Notes: generated by a model not told the origin, from the letters alone. A stretch of 64,000 nt of DNA from Mycobacterium sp. ACS1612 (GCF_001667505.1 NZ_LZHZ01000005.1:1-64000), one strand, 5' to 3'; shown: positions 11,021 through 21,147, counted from the first letter of the stretch. Numbers and translations are program-made.

Positions 11021-11982
11021 CCATCTCGCTGTCCAACTACCTGGCCGCGGACTCCGCAGCGCGGGCGCTGCGACGAGACGTCCGCGACGGATTGACTCAG
11101 ACGCCGAAGTCGTTGCCGCCCAAATGGTTCTACGACTCTGCGGGCAGCGACTTGTTCGACCAGATCACCCGGCTACCCGAGTATTACCCGACGCGCGCGG
11201 AGGCGCAGATCCTGCGAGCCGCATCGACGCAGATCGCCGACGCATCGGGCGCGGACACCCTGGTCGAACTGGGCAGCGGCACGTCGGAGAAGACGCGGCT
11301 GCTGCTGAATGCATTGAACGAGCGCGGATCGCTGCGCAGATTCATCCCGTTCGACGTCGACGCCGGAGTGCTCACCGCGGCAGGTTCAGCGATCCAACGC
11401 GAATATCCCGGCGTCGAGATCGAGGCCGTGTGCGGCGATTTCGAAGAACACCTCGGCAAGATCCCGCGCGTCGGCAGACGGTTGGTGGTGTTCCTCGGCT
11501 CGACCATCGGCAACCTGACGCACGGTCCGCGATCGCAGTTCCTGTCCACTCTTTCGGAGACGCTGCAACCGGGCGACAGCCTGCTGCTCGGCACCGACCT
11601 GGTGAAGGACGTCGACCGGCTGGTCCGAGCGTACGACGACAGCGCCGGGGTCACCGCGAAGTTCAACCGCAATGTGCTGGCCGTCGTCAACCGGGAACTG
11701 CACGCCGACTTCGACCTGACCGCGTTCGAGCACGTGGCCAAGTGGAACGCCGAGGAAGAGCGCATCGAAATGTGGCTGCGCGCCGCCATCGCGCAACGCG
11801 TGAGCATCGCGGACCTGGACCTGACCGTGGACTTCGCCGCCGGCGAGGAGATGCTCACCGAGGTGTCGTGCAAGTTCCGGCCCCAGGGCGTGGAATCCGA
11901 ACTGGCGGCCGCGGGCCTGCGCAGAACCCACTGGTGGACCGATCCGGCGGGCGACTTCGGGCTGTCGCTGTCGGTCAAATGA
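11017..11982 (+). CDS. egtD: L-histidine N-alpha-methyltransferase EgtD
   Basis: Uses three S-adenosylmethionine molecules to convert histidine to hercynine, the committed step of the pathway. The 321-aa length equals the M. smegmatis enzyme, and residues known to contact histidine are at the same numbers: Tyr56, Asn166, Tyr206, Met252, Glu282 and Ser284. The SAM loop [10 protein letters not shown] is at 84-93. Threonine 213 (GVTAKFN), a reported phosphorylation site in mycobacterial EgtD, is also present. ATG 11017 overlaps the egtC stop by four bases. Confidence 0.96.
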   Translation: MTISLSNYLAADSAARALRRDVRDGLTQTPKSLPPKWFYDSAGSDLFDQITRLPEYYPTRAEAQILRAASTQIADASGADTLVELGSGTSEKTRLLLNALNERGSLRRFIPFDVDAGVLTAAGSAIQREYPGVEIEAVCGDFEEHLGKIPRVGRRLVVFLGSTIGNLTHGPRSQFLSTLSETLQPGDSLLLGTDLVKDVDRLVRAYDDSAGVTAKFNRNVLAVVNRELHADFDLTAFEHVAKWNAEEERIEMWLRAAIAQRVSIADLDLTVDFAAGEEMLTEVSCKFRPQGVESELAAAGLRRTHWWTDPAGDFGLSLSVK

Positions 11983-13103
11983 GCCTCGCCGATCAGTGGC
12001 GGATGGCCAGGGCGAAGGCCGCCGGCCTGCACCTCGACAGCGGCGCGTGCTCGCGGCAGAGTTTCGCGGCGATCGATGCGGCCACACAGCACGCCACACA
12101 TGAAGCCGAGGTGGGCGGGTACGTCGCCGCCGAGGCAGCGGCGCCGGTGCTCGACGCGGGACGCGCGGCCATCGGCGCCCTGACCGGAATGCCCGCCGCC
12201 GACGTGGTCTTCACCACCGGTGCCAACAATGCGTTGGATCTGTTGCTCGGCAGTTGGCCGGGCGAGCGCACACTGGCCTGCCTGCCCGGCGAGTACGGCC
12301 CGAACCTTGCCGTGATGGCCGCCAACGGCTTTGACGTCGCTGCGCTGCCCGCTGATGAGTTCGGCAGGCTTGCCGTCGACGACGCCGCCCGGCAGTTGGC
12401 GGACAATCCGCCTGCGCTGGTGCATCTGACACCGCTGGCCAGTCATCGCGGGCTGGCTCAGCCATTGGCGCAGCTGGCGGATGTGTGCCGCGACCTGGGT
12501 GTGCCGCTGGTCGTCGACGCCGCGCAGGCGTTCGGGCATCTCGACTGCGCGGTGGGCGCAGCGGCTGTCTACAGCTCATCGCGCAAGTGGATCGCGGGCC
12601 CGCGCGGCGTCGGAATGCTTGCCGTTGCGCCGGAACTGGCGCAGCGGCTGCGGCCCCGGCTGCCACCGCCAGAGTGGAACCTGCCGATACCGGTGATGCA
12701 GCGCCTCGATCACGGTGAGACGAATGTCGCTGCGCGCATTGGCTATTCGGTGGCCTTGGGTGAGCACCTTGCCATCGGGCCGCAACGCATCCGCGATGGG
12801 TTGGCGCGCGTCGGCCGGATGACGCGCACGGTACTGGCCGACGTCAGGGGCTGGCGGGTGGTCGAACCGGTCGACGAGCCCACCGCGATCACCACCTTGG
12901 CGTCGTTCGACGGCACCGACCCGGAGCGGGTGCGGTCGTGGCTGATCGCCGAGCGGGCGATCGTCACCACCTACGCCGAGGTGCAGCGCGCCCCGTTCGA
13001 GATGGGCGCACCGGTGCTGCGGGTGTCCCCGCACGTCGACACCACCGCCGAGGATCTCGAGCAGTTCGCCGAAGCGTTGGCGGCCGCCACCGCGCAGGTG
13101 TGA
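11979..13103 (+). CDS. egtE: Hercynylcysteine sulfoxide lyase EgtE
   Basis: PLP-dependent C-S lyase that releases ergothioneine in the last step. The 374-aa fold-type I aminotransferase-like protein has Asp180 ([10 protein letters not shown]) for the PLP ring nitrogen and Lys203 (SSSRKW) for the Schiff base, with [10 protein letters not shown] at the phosphate site. ATG 11979 overlaps the egtD stop by four bases. EgtE is the least conserved member of the cluster and other lyases can replace it, but here it is intact and in place. Confidence 0.92.
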   Translation: MSLADQWRMARAKAAGLHLDSGACSRQSFAAIDAATQHATHEAEVGGYVAAEAAAPVLDAGRAAIGALTGMPAADVVFTTGANNALDLLLGSWPGERTLACLPGEYGPNLAVMAANGFDVAALPADEFGRLAVDDAARQLADNPPALVHLTPLASHRGLAQPLAQLADVCRDLGVPLVVDAAQAFGHLDCAVGAAAVYSSSRKWIAGPRGVGMLAVAPELAQRLRPRLPPPEWNLPIPVMQRLDHGETNVAARIGYSVALGEHLAIGPQRIRDGLARVGRMTRTVLADVRGWRVVEPVDEPTAITTLASFDGTDPERVRSWLIAERAIVTTYAEVQRAPFEMGAPVLRVSPHVDTTAEDLEQFAEALAAATAQV

Positions 13104-13132
13104 GGTAGCGCACTTCTGGCTATTCCCTCCGA

Positions 13133-14476
13133 ATGGCCCGTCCGAAACGCGATCGCACGCACTGGCTCTACGTCTTGGTGATCATCGGGGTGATCGCCGG
13201 CATAGTTGTCGGCCTGCTGGCTCCGGACGTGGCGAAATCGTTGGGTGTGCTCGGTGAGCTGTTCGTCAAGCTGATCAAGATGATGATTGCCCCGGTCATC
13301 TTCTGCACCGTGGTGATCGGCATCGGCAAGCTGCGCGCGTCCGCGGTGGGCAAAGTGGGTGGTCTGGCCGTCGGCTACTTCCTGGTGATGTCGACCTTCG
13401 CGCTGGCGATCGGCCTTCTGGTCGGCAACCTGATCAAACCGGGCGAGGGGCTGAACATCTCGGGTGACCCGGGCAAGGGCGCCGAACTGGCGGGTGAGGC
13501 GCACGCCGAGGGCGGCCCGATGGAGTTCGTGGCCAACATCATTCCCGACACGTTGTTCTCCTCGCTGACGGCGGGCAACGTGCTGCAGGCGCTCTTCGTC
13601 GCGTTGTTGGTCGGATTCGCCATCCAGGGCTTGGGGCGGGTCGGCGAGCCGCTGCTGCTCGGCGTGGAACTGCTGCAGAAACTTGTGTTCCGCATTTTGA
13701 TCGGCGTTCTGTGGCTGGCACCGATCGGCGCGTTCGGGGCGATCGCCGAAGTGGTCGGCGGCACCGGATTCGACGCTGTGATCCAGCTGGGCGTGCTGAT
13801 GTTGGCGTTCTACATCACCTGCGTCATCTTCGTCTTCGGTCTGCTGGGCGCACTGCTGTGGGTGGTCGCGAAAGTGTCGATCTTCAAGCTGGCCCGGTAC
13901 TTGGCCCGCGAGTATCTGTTGATCGTCGCGACCTCGTCGTCCGAGTCTGCGTTGCCCCGGCTGATCGCCAAGATGGAGCACGCCGGAGTCAAGCCTGCCA
14001 CCGTGGGAATCGTTGTGCCAACCGGCTATTCGTTCAACCTCGATGGCACCGCCATCTATCTCACGATGGCGTCGCTGTTCATTGCCGACGCGATGGGCGA
14101 CCCGTTGTCGATTCCCGAACAATTGGGGCTGTTGGCGTTCATGATGATCGCCTCCAAAGGCGCGGCGGGTGTCAGCGGCGCCGGACTCGCTACGCTGGCC
14201 GCCGGATTGCAGAGTCACCGACCGGAGATGCTGGACGGCGTCGGCATCATCGTCGGTATCGATCGGTTCATGTCGGAGGCCCGCGCGCTCACGAACTTCT
14301 CGGGCAATGCTGTCGCCACCGTGCTGGTCGGTCAGTGGACAAACACGCTGGATCGCAGGCAGATTCAGCAGGTTCTTGACGGCGACAAGCCGTTCGACGA
14401 GCAGACCATGCTCGATGACGACGAAACAGAGGACGTCTCAGCGAGCGAGCGCCAACCCGCGACCGCCGGACACTAA
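13133..14476 (+). CDS. DctA-type C4-dicarboxylate/Na+(H+) symporter
   Basis: A 447-aa transporter of the dicarboxylate/amino-acid:cation symporter family, with about eight membrane helices and two re-entrant hairpins. Family motifs are visible: SSSESALPR (hairpin 1), GYSFNLDGTAIY (helix 7) and KGAAGVSGAG (hairpin 2). The substrate is probably succinate, fumarate or malate. It begins 29 bp after egtE on the same strand and could be read through from the egt operon, but its function is unrelated. It is not expected at this spot from the M. tuberculosis order, so it was likely inserted. Its 3' end overlaps the next gene by four bases. Confidence 0.88.
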   Translation: MARPKRDRTHWLYVLVIIGVIAGIVVGLLAPDVAKSLGVLGELFVKLIKMMIAPVIFCTVVIGIGKLRASAVGKVGGLAVGYFLVMSTFALAIGLLVGNLIKPGEGLNISGDPGKGAELAGEAHAEGGPMEFVANIIPDTLFSSLTAGNVLQALFVALLVGFAIQGLGRVGEPLLLGVELLQKLVFRILIGVLWLAPIGAFGAIAEVVGGTGFDAVIQLGVLMLAFYITCVIFVFGLLGALLWVVAKVSIFKLARYLAREYLLIVATSSSESALPRLIAKMEHAGVKPATVGIVVPTGYSFNLDGTAIYLTMASLFIADAMGDPLSIPEQLGLLAFMMIASKGAAGVSGAGLATLAAGLQSHRPEMLDGVGIIVGIDRFMSEARALTNFSGNAVATVLVGQWTNTLDRRQIQQVLDGDKPFDEQTMLDDDETEDVSASERQPATAGH

Positions 14477-15153
14477 CCGGCCTTGTGGGCCGTCAACAAG
14501 AACGCGGGGAACTTGATCCGGCCCTTCTCGTCGGTCGGGTGGACGGGCATAACGAACGGCGCGTCCGGCACCTCGATCGCATTGGCGTGGATGGTTGCCC
14601 GCCGGATGTCGTCGACCTGCCAGAACCGCGAAACCGCCTCGTGCAGTTCGTCTTCGTCGACCTCGTGCGGCTTCGGATCCATCTCGGCGGGAAACGCACC
14701 CTTGGCGAACACCAGGATGAAGAACGAGGCGCCGGGGGCGGCGGCCCTGTGCACCGAACGCAGGTAGCCTTCGCGACCCTCGACCGGCAGCGAGTGGAAC
14801 AGCGTGCTGTCGACGATCGTATTGAAGCGGCCGTCGAACCCGGTGAAAACGGTGATATCGGCCTGTACGAACGTCGCACCGGTCAGCCCCCGCTCCTGCG
14901 CGGCGGCGGTGGCGGCGGCGATCGCGGTCGGGCTGAGATCGATGCCCACCACCGTGTAGCCGTCGGCGGCCAACGACAGTGACAACTCCGCGTGCCCGCA
15001 GCCCGCGTCGAGCACGTCGCTGCGGAAGGAGCCCTCGCGGTGCAACGCGGCCAATTGGGGCTGCGGCTCACCGATGTTCCACGGCGGCGGCCCCGTGAAC
15101 GCCCCCTCCTGCCGATACGCGCCGTCCCAATCCATCACGTCGTCAGAAGTCAT
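14473..15153 (-). CDS. Class I SAM-dependent methyltransferase (Rv3699-like)
   Basis: A methyltransferase of 226 aa with motif I VLDAGCGHAELS, the motif II acid in VVGIDLS and the STLFHSLP segment. The last part (HPTDEKGRIKFPAFLL) is less usual. The position beside egtE matches Rv3699, a conserved protein of unknown substrate; a role in thiol chemistry is possible but unproven. ATG 15153 is preferred over the in-frame TTG at 15162. The stop overlaps dctA by 4 bp, convergent; the GCS2-like gene ends 11 bp upstream on the same strand, so the two probably share a transcript. Confidence 0.82.
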   Translation of the reverse strand: MTSDDVMDWDGAYRQEGAFTGPPPWNIGEPQPQLAALHREGSFRSDVLDAGCGHAELSLSLAADGYTVVGIDLSPTAIAAATAAAQERGLTGATFVQADITVFTGFDGRFNTIVDSTLFHSLPVEGREGYLRSVHRAAAPGASFFILVFAKGAFPAEMDPKPHEVDEDELHEAVSRFWQVDDIRRATIHANAIEVPDAPFVMPVHPTDEKGRIKFPAFLLTAHKAG

Positions 15154-15163
15154 GGCGACCAAT

Positions 15164-16642
15164 CTAGCCGGGGCTATCCCAGGTGTGGACCGGCTCGTTG
15201 CTGTGCATCCGCTCGCAGTACAGCCGCAGCATCTCGGCCAGCGCCTTCGGACGCGTCATCCCCCGTTCCTGCAACGCGTGCACCGTGGACACCTGCCACA
15301 CCGCGCCGTTGCGGCCGGTTTTGGCGCGGCCCTCGATGACCCCGAGATAGCGATCGCGCACATCGCCCGACACCTCCCAACGTCGCAGGCCCTCGTCTGC
15401 CATCGGCAAGAGTTTTCGCAGCACCAACTCGTCGGGCGTGACCTCGCCCAGGCCGGGCCAGTACAGCCTGGCCTCCATGCCGTGCTGCGCGGCGGCGACG
15501 AAATTATGGTGTGCCGCAGCGAAACTCATCTTCGTCCACAGCGGCCGGTCCTCTTCGGACAGTGTCCGCAGCATGCCGTAGTAGAACGCCGCGCTGGCCA
15601 TCATGTCCACCACGGTCGGCCCTGCGGGCAGCACGCGGTTCTCCACCCGCAGATGCGGCTTGCCGTCCACCACGTCGTACACCGGCCGGTTCCACCGCCA
15701 GACCGTGCCGTTGTGCAACCTCAGCTCGGCCAGTTGCGGTGTGCTGCCGTCGGCGAGCACGGCGACCGGATCCTCGTCGGACAGTTCGGGAAGCAGCGAC
15801 GGGAAGTAGCGTACGTTCTCCTCGAACAGGTCGAAGATCGACGTGATCCACCGCTCGCCGAACCAGACCCGCGGTCGCACGCCCTGTGACTTCAGTTCGT
15901 CCGGCCGGGTGTCGGTGGCCTGCGTGAACAGCTCGATGCGGGTCTCCGGCCACAGTTGGTGGCCGAAGAAGTACGGCGAGTTGGCGCCGAGCGCCAGTTG
16001 TGGGCCGGCGAGCACCTGTGCCGCGTTCCAGTTGTCGGCGAAATCGGCGGGGGAGACCTGCAGATGCAGTTGCATGCTGGTGCACGCCGACTCCGGGGCG
16101 ATCGACGCCAGTTGCAGGCTCAGCCGCTCCGGGCCCTCGATGTCGATCAGGATGTCCTCGCCGCGGGCCGTGAAGATGGAGTTCTCCAGCGCCTGATAGC
16201 GGGTCGACTCGCTCATCCAGCCGCCCGAGAGGTGTTCGGGCATCAGTGTGGGCAGGATCCCGATCATCACGATGTGCGCGCCGTTGGAGTTCGCCTTCTC
16301 CTCCGCGGCGTTGAGACTGGCCCGCACATCGGATTCCAGCTCGAGCGCTGCGCGGCCGGGTAGCCGCCGCGGTGGCACGTTGAATTCGATGTTGTAGGCA
16401 CCCAATTCGGTCTGATACGCCGGGTCGGCGATCGACGCGAGCACCTCCTGATTGCTCATCGCGGGTTGGTACTCCCCGTCGACGAGGTTGCACTCGATCT
16501 CCATACCGGTCAGCGGGCGGTCGAACTCGAAGCTGGCCCGGGCCAGCATCGTCTCGAACACGTCGAGGCACAGCTGCACCTTGCGTCGGTACTCCCGCCG
16601 CTGTGCGCGAGAAAAGTCGGTCTGCTTCACCTCTTCGCCCAC
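15164..16642 (-). CDS. GCS2-fold (glutamate-cysteine ligase-like) protein, Rv3698 type
   Basis: A 492-aa protein with the glutamate-cysteine ligase family 2 pattern: GMEIECNLVD (residues 46-55) as the metal/glutamate site, YNIEFNVPP, TSMQLHLQVSP and ALGANSPYFFG. It is longer than EgtA and only distantly similar to it. No reaction has been shown to my knowledge; it could make another gamma-glutamyl or amide bond. It lies in a row with a methyltransferase gene close to the ergothioneine operon, as Rv3698 does. The start is uncertain: GTG 16642 is used, but GTG 16630 is possible and neither has a good ribosome-binding site. Confidence 0.75.
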   Translation of the reverse strand: MGEEVKQTDFSRAQRREYRRKVQLCLDVFETMLARASFEFDRPLTGMEIECNLVDGEYQPAMSNQEVLASIADPAYQTELGAYNIEFNVPPRRLPGRAALELESDVRASLNAAEEKANSNGAHIVMIGILPTLMPEHLSGGWMSESTRYQALENSIFTARGEDILIDIEGPERLSLQLASIAPESACTSMQLHLQVSPADFADNWNAAQVLAGPQLALGANSPYFFGHQLWPETRIELFTQATDTRPDELKSQGVRPRVWFGERWITSIFDLFEENVRYFPSLLPELSDEDPVAVLADGSTPQLAELRLHNGTVWRWNRPVYDVVDGKPHLRVENRVLPAGPTVVDMMASAAFYYGMLRTLSEEDRPLWTKMSFAAAHHNFVAAAQHGMEARLYWPGLGEVTPDELVLRKLLPMADEGLRRWEVSGDVRDRYLGVIEGRAKTGRNGAVWQVSTVHALQERGMTRPKALAEMLRLYCERMHSNEPVHTWDSPG

Positions 16643-16722
16643 AACGCCGATGCTTCAGCGTTGTTGACGACTGCGCAAGCAAATCGCCGCATAAACCGCC
16701 AAGTGGCGGGTAGTCCGTCGCG

Positions 16723-17523
16723 ATGGACATCACGGTGACCTTCATCGGCAACGCCACGACGCTCATCTCGGTCCCCGGCATCAACCTGCTGACCGACCCA
16801 AACTTCCTGCATCAGGGGCAGCACGCCTACCTGGGCTACGGGTTGCTCTCCAAGCGGCGCCACGGACCGGCCATCGACATCGGCGAACTGCCGGTGCTCG
16901 ACGGGGTCGTGCTCTCCCATATGCACGGCGACCACTGGGACCGGGTGTCGCAGCGTCGCCTGGACCACGCGCTACCGATCCTGACCACGCCGCACGCGGC
17001 CAAGCGGCTGGCGCGCCGCGGCTTCGGCCGCGCGCTCGGGTTGGCCACGTGGCAGAACCACGAGATCGTGAAGGGCGCAACCAGCGTCACCGTCACAGCG
17101 CTGCCGGGCAGGCACGCGCCGACCCCGGTGGACAGGCTGCTGCCGCCGGTGATGGGCAGCATGCTGGAATTCGCCGACGGTTCGGCGCGGCGGCGCATCT
17201 ACGTCTCCGGCGACACCTTACTCGTCGACGAATTGCGGGAAATACCAGTGCGTTTCGAGTCGATCGACGTTGGCGTGCTGCACCTCGGCGGCACCCGGTT
17301 GCCGTTCGGGAAGCACCTGCCGTTCGGACTCACGGTCACCATGGACGGGCGACAGGGAGCGGACGCGGTCCAAATGCTCGACCTGCCGCGGATGGTTCCG
17401 GTGCACTTCGACGACTACGGCGTCTTCGCATCGCCGCTGTCGGACTTCACCGACGAGATGAAACGACGCGGGCTGGCCGATCGCGTTATCGAGCTCGAGC
17501 GCGGCTCGTCGGTCAGGGTCTAG
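16723..17523 (+). CDS. MBL-fold metal-dependent hydrolase
   Basis: Metallo-beta-lactamase-fold protein of 266 aa. The metal motif is SHMHGDHWD (about residues 65-73, HxHxDH), followed by ALPGRHAP, the GDTLL acidic ligand and the late PVHFDDYG histidine. This subgroup resembles the UlaG / N-acyl-phosphatidylethanolamine phospholipase D-like proteins, whose bacterial substrates are mostly unknown. It is divergent from the GCS2-like gene, and its last 11 bp overlap the convergent methyltransferase gene. Confidence 0.85.
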   Translation: MDITVTFIGNATTLISVPGINLLTDPNFLHQGQHAYLGYGLLSKRRHGPAIDIGELPVLDGVVLSHMHGDHWDRVSQRRLDHALPILTTPHAAKRLARRGFGRALGLATWQNHEIVKGATSVTVTALPGRHAPTPVDRLLPPVMGSMLEFADGSARRRIYVSGDTLLVDELREIPVRFESIDVGVLHLGGTRLPFGKHLPFGLTVTMDGRQGADAVQMLDLPRMVPVHFDDYGVFASPLSDFTDEMKRRGLADRVIELERGSSVRV

Positions 17524-18283
17524 TGGCCACCACGACCTGCGGACTCATCAGGCCGCCGCGCAGATGCACCTCGATCGCCGGGTCGGCGTGTGCGGCCAGC
17601 GCGCGCAGCGCGGACGGACTGTAGCAGCGCAGCGAGCTGATCACACCGTCGTGCAGGAACGGCACCAGCGGGGCCAGCGGAAGCATCGTCGCCAACCGGA
17701 TCAGGTGCAGTCCAGACGGCGGACGGGGCAGGTCGATGATCACCAGTCTGTCGGCCACCCGCGTGCCTTCGGCAAACACTCGCGATGCCGCCGCGGGCGC
17801 CAGATGGTGGAACGAGAACGCGAACACCGCAAGATCGAACTGCCGGTCTGCGGCGTCGATAGCGGTCGCGTTCATCTGCTGCACGACGGCCCTGGGATGA
17901 TCGCCGAGGTCGCCTGCGTCGATCGCGGCGACCGACTGCTTTTCGATGTCAGTGATGGTCAGCTGCGCCGTCGGATGCCAGTCGAGCAGTTTGCGGGACA
18001 GCCCGCCGTGGCCGGAGCCCAGTTCGAGGATCTTGGGGTCGGGCACGTCGGCCACCTCGTCGAGCACGATCTTCGCGAACCTCTCGGTATTGCCGAAGAA
18101 TTCGCCCGTCCACTCCAATGTGCGGATCACACTGCGCTTACGTGCGGCGTCCGCAGGGAGATCGGAGTCGCGGTCGAGGTATTCGGGGACGTTCGTCTGC
18201 AGCAGCCGGTCGAGGCAGGAGGCGTCCGGCCCGCCGCGGGGCATGCGGTCAATATCTGCTGTCTGCGAAGCCACGTAGACCAT
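17513..18283 (-). CDS. Class I SAM-dependent methyltransferase
   Basis: A 256-aa methyltransferase: ILELGSGHGGLSRKLL is motif I, TITDIEK the ribose-binding acid, and FDLAVFAFSFHHL motif IV. The C-terminal part (LPLAPLVPFLHDGVIS) is hydrophobic, so the substrate may be a lipid or quinone-like compound, but this is not determined. ATG 18283 starts just 39 bp from the divergent glpK start, leaving little room for two promoters. A longer frame from 18490 would run through glpK antisense and is rejected. Confidence 0.8.
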   Translation of the reverse strand: MVYVASQTADIDRMPRGGPDASCLDRLLQTNVPEYLDRDSDLPADAARKRSVIRTLEWTGEFFGNTERFAKIVLDEVADVPDPKILELGSGHGGLSRKLLDWHPTAQLTITDIEKQSVAAIDAGDLGDHPRAVVQQMNATAIDAADRQFDLAVFAFSFHHLAPAAASRVFAEGTRVADRLVIIDLPRPPSGLHLIRLATMLPLAPLVPFLHDGVISSLRCYSPSALRALAAHADPAIEVHLRGGLMSPQVVVATRP

Positions 18284-18321
18284 GATGGTCGATTGGAGCA
18301 GCCGGAGAAGGGAGCGCATGG

Positions 18322-19839
18322 GTGGCGGAGTTTGTAGCGGCCATTGACCAGGGCACGACCAGCACGCGGTGCATGATTTTCGACCACGACGGCGCCGAGG
18401 TCGGCCGCCATCAACTCGAGCACGAGCAGATCCTGCCCAAGGCCGGCTGGGTCGAGCACAACCCGGTGGAGATCTGGGAGCGGACCGCATCGGTGATCCA
18501 GTCGGCGCTGAACAAGACGAAGCTGTCCACGACCGATCTGGCCGCCCTCGGCATCACCAACCAGCGGGAGACCGCGCTGGTGTGGAATCGGCGCACAGGA
18601 CGCCCGTACTACAACGCGATCGTCTGGCAGGACACCCGCACCGATCGCATCGCCTCCGCACTTGACCGCGACGGCCGCGGCGACGTCATCCGACGCAAGG
18701 CGGGCCTGCCGCCCGCCACGTACTTCTCGGCGGGCAAGGTGCAGTGGATTCTGGAGAACGTCGACGGTGTGCGTGCCGACGCCGAAAAGGGCGACGCGCT
18801 GTTCGGCACGCCCGACAGCTGGGTCCTGTGGAATCTCACCGGAGGGCCTCGCGGCGGCGTGCATGTCACCGACGTGACGAACGCCAGCCGGACCATGCTG
18901 ATGAATCTGGAGACCCTCGACTGGGACGACGAACTGTTGTCGTTCTTCGGGATTCCGCGTCAGATGCTGCCGGAGATCAAACCGTCGTCATTTCCCGAGT
19001 CGTACGGGATCACCCGCGACGACGGGGCGGTGTCGGGGCAGGTGCCGATCACCGGAATCCTCGGCGACCAGCAGGCCGCGATGGTCGGCCAGGTTTGCCT
19101 GGACGCCGGTGAAGCCAAGAACACTTACGGCACAGGCAATTTCCTGTTGCTCAACACGGGCGAGAAGATGGTGCGGTCCGAGAACGGTCTGCTGACCACC
19201 GTCTGCTACCAGTTCGCCGACGCCAAACCCGTTTACGCACTGGAGGGTTCGATCGCGGTCACGGGTTCGGCGGTGCAGTGGCTGCGCGACCAATTGGGCA
19301 TCATCAGCGGCGCTGCGCAGAGTGAGGCGCTGGCCCGTCAGGTCGAGGACAACGGCGGGGTGTACTTCGTGCCCGCGTTCTCCGGGCTGTTCGCACCGTA
19401 CTGGCGGTCGGATGCCCGCGGTGCGATCGTCGGACTGTCTCGGTTCAACACGAACGCCCACCTGGCACGTGCCACGCTGGAGGCCATCTGCTACCAGAGC
19501 CGCGACGTGGTCGACGCGATGGAAGCGGATTCCGGTGTGCACCTTGAGGTTTTGAAGGTGGACGGTGGAATCACCGCCAATGACCTGTGCATGCAGATCC
19601 AGGCCGACGTGCTCGGCGTCGACGTGGTCAAACCCGTCGTCGCCGAGACGACCGCGCTTGGCGCAGCATATGCCGCTGGCCTCGCCGTCGGATTCTGGGA
19701 GAACACAGACGATCTGCGGGCCAATTGGCAAGAGAACGAGCGCTGGTCACCCGCGTGGAGCGAGGACCAGCGCTCGGCCGGTTACGCCGGTTGGCAAAAG
19801 GCCGTCCAGCGCACATTGGACTGGGTGGACGTCGACTGA
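18322..19839 (+). CDS. glpK: Glycerol kinase
   Basis: Phosphorylates glycerol to sn-glycerol 3-phosphate. The 505-aa protein shows the FGGY kinase pattern: [12 protein letters not shown] at the N terminus (phosphate loop), TNQRET, the WQDTRT substrate region, YGTGNFLL (second phosphate site), and [15 protein letters not shown] near the end. GTG 18322 has GGGAG (18310-18314) seven bases upstream; the ATG at 18318 is in another frame. Same gene and context as glpK (Rv3696c). No glycerol facilitator or glpD is adjacent. Confidence 0.96.
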   Translation: MAEFVAAIDQGTTSTRCMIFDHDGAEVGRHQLEHEQILPKAGWVEHNPVEIWERTASVIQSALNKTKLSTTDLAALGITNQRETALVWNRRTGRPYYNAIVWQDTRTDRIASALDRDGRGDVIRRKAGLPPATYFSAGKVQWILENVDGVRADAEKGDALFGTPDSWVLWNLTGGPRGGVHVTDVTNASRTMLMNLETLDWDDELLSFFGIPRQMLPEIKPSSFPESYGITRDDGAVSGQVPITGILGDQQAAMVGQVCLDAGEAKNTYGTGNFLLLNTGEKMVRSENGLLTTVCYQFADAKPVYALEGSIAVTGSAVQWLRDQLGIISGAAQSEALARQVEDNGGVYFVPAFSGLFAPYWRSDARGAIVGLSRFNTNAHLARATLEAICYQSRDVVDAMEADSGVHLEVLKVDGGITANDLCMQIQADVLGVDVVKPVVAETTALGAAYAAGLAVGFWENTDDLRANWQENERWSPAWSEDQRSAGYAGWQKAVQRTLDWVDVD

Positions 19840-19843
19840 ATCG

Positions 19844-20095
19844 CTAGATGCAGGCGCCGAAGACGCAGACGCCGCCCCACGGTTCCCAACCGCCGTTCCA
19901 GCCACCAGGTACGGGATCGCCACGCCAGCCGCGGTCGTCCCAGCCGTGTCCCCAGCCATGGCCGCCATGCCACCCGTGCCCGTTGCCGTACCACGGTCCC
20001 GGGTCGGCGCTCGCGACGCCTGCGCCAAGTCCGAGTGCGCTTGCCGCGAGGCCTCCGGTGATTGCCATCGTTGCGAAAAACTTTGCGGGTTTCAT
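19844..20095 (-). CDS. Small secreted Gly/Trp-rich protein, 83 aa
   Basis: ATG 20095 with GGAAGGAG ten bases upstream opens a preprotein with a clear signal peptide (MKPAKFFATMAITGGL...) and cleavage after SADA-type VASADP (about residue 31). The mature 52 residues are rich in Gly, Trp, His and Asp (GHGWHGGHGWGHGWDD) and end with two cysteines (CVFGAC). Such small secreted proteins are common in mycobacteria and have no known role. It ends 4 bp from the glpK stop. A TATATT hexamer (20153-20148, minus strand) about 50 bp upstream could be its -10 element. Confidence 0.78.
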   Translation of the reverse strand: MKPAKFFATMAITGGLAASALGLGAGVASADPGPWYGNGHGWHGGHGWGHGWDDRGWRGDPVPGGWNGGWEPWGGVCVFGACI

Positions 20096-20220
20096 TGTTG
20101 AGCAACTCCTTCCGCGGTCTCGATCGCTAGATTAGTTAGCTAGCTTAAATATACCCTGTTGCCCATTGTCTGACAAAGCAATTCAGCGCCGCGCAGTGGT
20201 TCGGTATTCCCCGGGGTGAG

Positions 20221-21093
20221 CTACGCCGCATCGTCGAGTTGGGTCCTGGTGTCGTCGTCCAGTTCGATCTCGACGACCGCTGTGTTCTCCTCGAGATGTG
20301 CCACCGACGACGTGCCGGGAATCAGCAACACATTGGGCGCCACCGAGAGGGTCCATGCCAGCGCGATCTGCGCCGGGGTGCGGCCCAGCTTGGCCGCCTC
20401 GCTCTGCACGGCGGGGTGGCCGAGCACCGGATTGTCGGCAGCAAAGGCGGACCCGAGCGGGAAGAACGGCACGAAGGCGATGCCGCGTTCCAGGCACGCG
20501 TCGAGGACAGGCTGCGACGTCCGGTCCATCAGGTTGTAGGCGTTCTGCACGCAGACGATCTCGGTGCGCTCGAGCGCAATCTGCAGGTGCTCGAGGCTGA
20601 CACTGCTCAACCCGATGCCGCCGATCAGGCCTTCGTCGCGGGCCTTGATCATCGCGGTCAGCTGGGCGTCGAACAGTTCACGGTCGACCGGGCCGATCGA
20701 GCCGGCATCGTCGGCGTGGATGCGTAGATTGACCGCGGCGAGGCGGTCGACACCCAGGGTGCGCAGGTTCTCCTCGATGTCAGCGCGCAACTCGTCGGGC
20801 TGCTGCGCTGGCAGCCACGCGCCGGTGTCGTCTCGGCGTGCACCGACTTTGCTGATCAACGCGAGATCGGCGGGGTAGGGGTGCAGCGCTTCGCGAATCA
20901 GTTGGTTGGCCACATCGGGGCCGTAGAACTGCGCGGTGTCGATGTGGTCGATACCCAACTCGATTGCCCTTCGCAGCACGGCCAGCGCTTGATCGTGGTC
21001 GCGCGGCGGCCCGAACACACCGGGGCCGGGTAGCTGCATGGCGCCGAAGCCGACGCGGCCAACTGTGTACGAGCCAATCGAGTAGGTATCCAT
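20221..21093 (-). CDS. Aldo/keto reductase
   Basis: NADPH-dependent reductase of aldehydes or ketones, TIM-barrel fold, 290 aa. Catalytic residues are in place: Asp52 and Tyr57 (IDTAQFYG), Lys82 (ISKVG) and His126 (LRIHAD). The phosphate-binding part for NADP is IPGTSSVAHLEENTAV near the C terminus. The substrate is unknown; the protein resembles general oxidoreductases of the YdbC/AKR13 type. It lies between a secreted protein gene and a PadR regulator gene, all on the minus strand, with 54 bp separating it from the latter, so it may belong to that regulator's unit. Confidence 0.9.
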   Translation of the reverse strand: MDTYSIGSYTVGRVGFGAMQLPGPGVFGPPRDHDQALAVLRRAIELGIDHIDTAQFYGPDVANQLIREALHPYPADLALISKVGARRDDTGAWLPAQQPDELRADIEENLRTLGVDRLAAVNLRIHADDAGSIGPVDRELFDAQLTAMIKARDEGLIGGIGLSSVSLEHLQIALERTEIVCVQNAYNLMDRTSQPVLDACLERGIAFVPFFPLGSAFAADNPVLGHPAVQSEAAKLGRTPAQIALAWTLSVAPNVLLIPGTSSVAHLEENTAVVEIELDDDTRTQLDDAA

Positions 21094-21147
21094 ACGCGAA
21101 TTGTGGGCGTCGAGGAGCGCTCACCGCTCCCCGACGCGCGCAAACCG

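Noticed and set aside
18284..18490. Longer start for the methyltransferase gene at 17513-18283
   Set aside because: It would lie antisense within glpK and past the glpK ribosome-binding site.
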